Shown: positions 63,305 to 64,000 of the stretch, one piece after another
How the letters are laid out: each line of letters opens with the position of its first letter
Numbering within the stretch: the first letter of the stretch is position 1
Source: Labrenzia sp. THAF82
Lineage (GTDB): Bacteria; Pseudomonadota; Alphaproteobacteria; Rhizobiales; Stappiaceae
DNA length: 64,000 nucleotides
NCBI RefSeq assembly: GCF_009363435.1
Contig: NZ_CP045354.1
Location: 62,001-126,000 of the forward strand
Reading direction: 5' to 3'
Position numbers and translations under genes: made by a program
The notes under the pieces: generated by a model
Database searches by the model: none
The model's input: the letters and a program-made list of their open reading frames with translations, nothing else
What the model was told of the DNA's origin: nothing

Positions 63305-64000
63305 TTAACCGGTCATATGGCTCGGCGCAGCGGCGACATTGTTTTTTATCTTCTCAACGAGTTCCTTACGTTCCTGACTGCCATCGGCCGAATAGTTGAG
63401 GTTCTTGAAGAGGGACGTCTGCTCGGTGAAGAATTTGCGCACCGTGTCCTTGTCCTCGAAGGCAAAATCCGTGTTGGCGATCTTGTAGACCAGTTCGAAA
63501 GTCTCCTGCTGGCGGTCAAGCGGGGCGGACACATCGACATCATCGAAAGCATCTTGCTGCAAATAGACCATGTCGAGAAAGAGCGCCTTTTGCTGAAGGA
63601 TAAAATCCTCGGTGGAGACGCCTTCTTCACCGGTTACCTGCATCATACGCGTGATTTCATCACCTTTGCGCAGCAGGTCGATCATCTCTTCGACGCGCGG
63701 CACCCAGTTCGGACCGATATTGGTCTGGTACCAGTCGCCCAGCTGCACGTGATAGCGAGACCATGACAGAAGCGGATCGACAGCCGGATAGAACCGTTTG
63801 TAGGCGCGCTCGGAAGACAATCCGAGGAAGGTTTTTACCGTTCCGAGCGTCGACTGGGTCACCGGTTCTTCAAAGTTGCCGCCGGCAGGCGAAACCGTGC
63901 CGATCATGGTGAGACTGCCCGTTTCGCCAGCGGCTGTTTTCAAAACGCCTGCGCGCTCATAGACGCCCTTGATCGAAGAATCCAGGTAAGCTGGAAAGGC
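63305..64000 (-). CDS. V-type ATPase subunit A, C-terminal part (cut at edge)
   Basis: The frame is open to the window edge and gives 231 residues. PAGGNFEEPVTQSTLGTVKTF, ERAYKRFYPAVDPLLSWSRY and the helical C-terminal domain match the catalytic A subunit of V/A-type ATPases rather than F1 alpha or beta. The protein starts outside the window. It converges on the nitroreductase gene with 7 bases between. Confidence 0.88.
   Translation of the reverse strand, partial: AFPAYLDSSIKGVYERAGVLKTAAGETGSLTMIGTVSPAGGNFEEPVTQSTLGTVKTFLGLSSERAYKRFYPAVDPLLSWSRYHVQLGDWYQTNIGPNWVPRVEEMIDLLRKGDEITRMMQVTGEEGVSTEDFILQQKALFLDMVYLQQDAFDDVDVSAPLDRQQETFELVYKIANTDFAFEDKDTVRKFFTEQTSLFKNLNYSADGSQERKELVEKIKNNVAAAPSHMTG

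Overview
The window looks like a chromosomal segment of a marine-type alphaproteobacterium. GC content is moderately high except in one patch. The evidence is an MmcB gene behind a GAAC-N7-GAAC LexA box, a quinone-linked sulfite dehydrogenase set like SoeABC of Roseobacter relatives, and a one-domain xylose ABC ATPase. A V-type ATPase subunit at the right edge is unusual for this class. Roseibium/Labrenzia-like Stappiaceae is my best guess, but it is inference. No rRNA, tRNA, CRISPR array, insertion sequence or phage gene was seen.

Layout. (a) 60-6269, minus strand: a tightly packed acyl-CoA operon (CoA ligase, SDR, MaoC hydratase, nitronate monooxygenase-like protein, ACAD10/11-type acyl-CoA dehydrogenase, APH-type kinase). 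Its content resembles 4-hydroxyacyl-CoA catabolism. (b) 6453-18788: a surface-glycan island with four or five glycosyltransferases, two FkbM methyltransferases, another methyltransferase, an asparagine-synthetase-like amidotransferase, a sulfotransferase and an unrecognised GT-B-like protein. Its centre is AT-rich, which suggests transfer. (c) 18841-28819: housekeeping and catabolic genes (lipid kinase, LysR regulator with divergent glutaryl-CoA dehydrogenase, N-formylglutamate amidohydrolase, glyoxylate aminotransferase, PPK2-type phosphotransferase, DedA-PAP2-LssY fusion). (d) 28800-35480: a frameshifted DUF1176 gene, then a sulfide and persulfide operon (two YeeE/YedE-type proteins, persulfide dioxygenase, rhodanese/DSP-SQR fusion) and a SulP transporter. 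(e) 36117-38444: an SOS-linked DNA repair operon (MmcB, photolyase-like protein, 56-residue DUF2256 protein). (f) 38469-49273: xylose isomerase, xylulokinase and xylose ABC transporter, with a divergent ROK regulator coupled to a di-heme cytochrome and a CRTAC1-like protein. (g) 50139-54578: reductive pyrimidine catabolism (preT, preA), then a BCCT carrier with a 36-residue membrane peptide. (h) 54592-60874: two membrane or NAD-binding genes and soeCBA. (i) 61206-64000: an NMT1-type binding protein diverging from a nitroreductase, and the C-terminal part of a V-type ATPase A subunit.

Connections. Sulfide could be oxidised by the SQR fusion, persulfide turned to sulfite by the dioxygenase, sulfite to sulfate by SoeABC, and sulfate moved by SulP. 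RutR-like palindromes lie both upstream of preTA and in the gap upstream of the NMT1-type binding protein, 12 kb away. This suggests that the binding protein belongs to a pyrimidine regulon. These links are inferences from motifs and gene neighbourhood.
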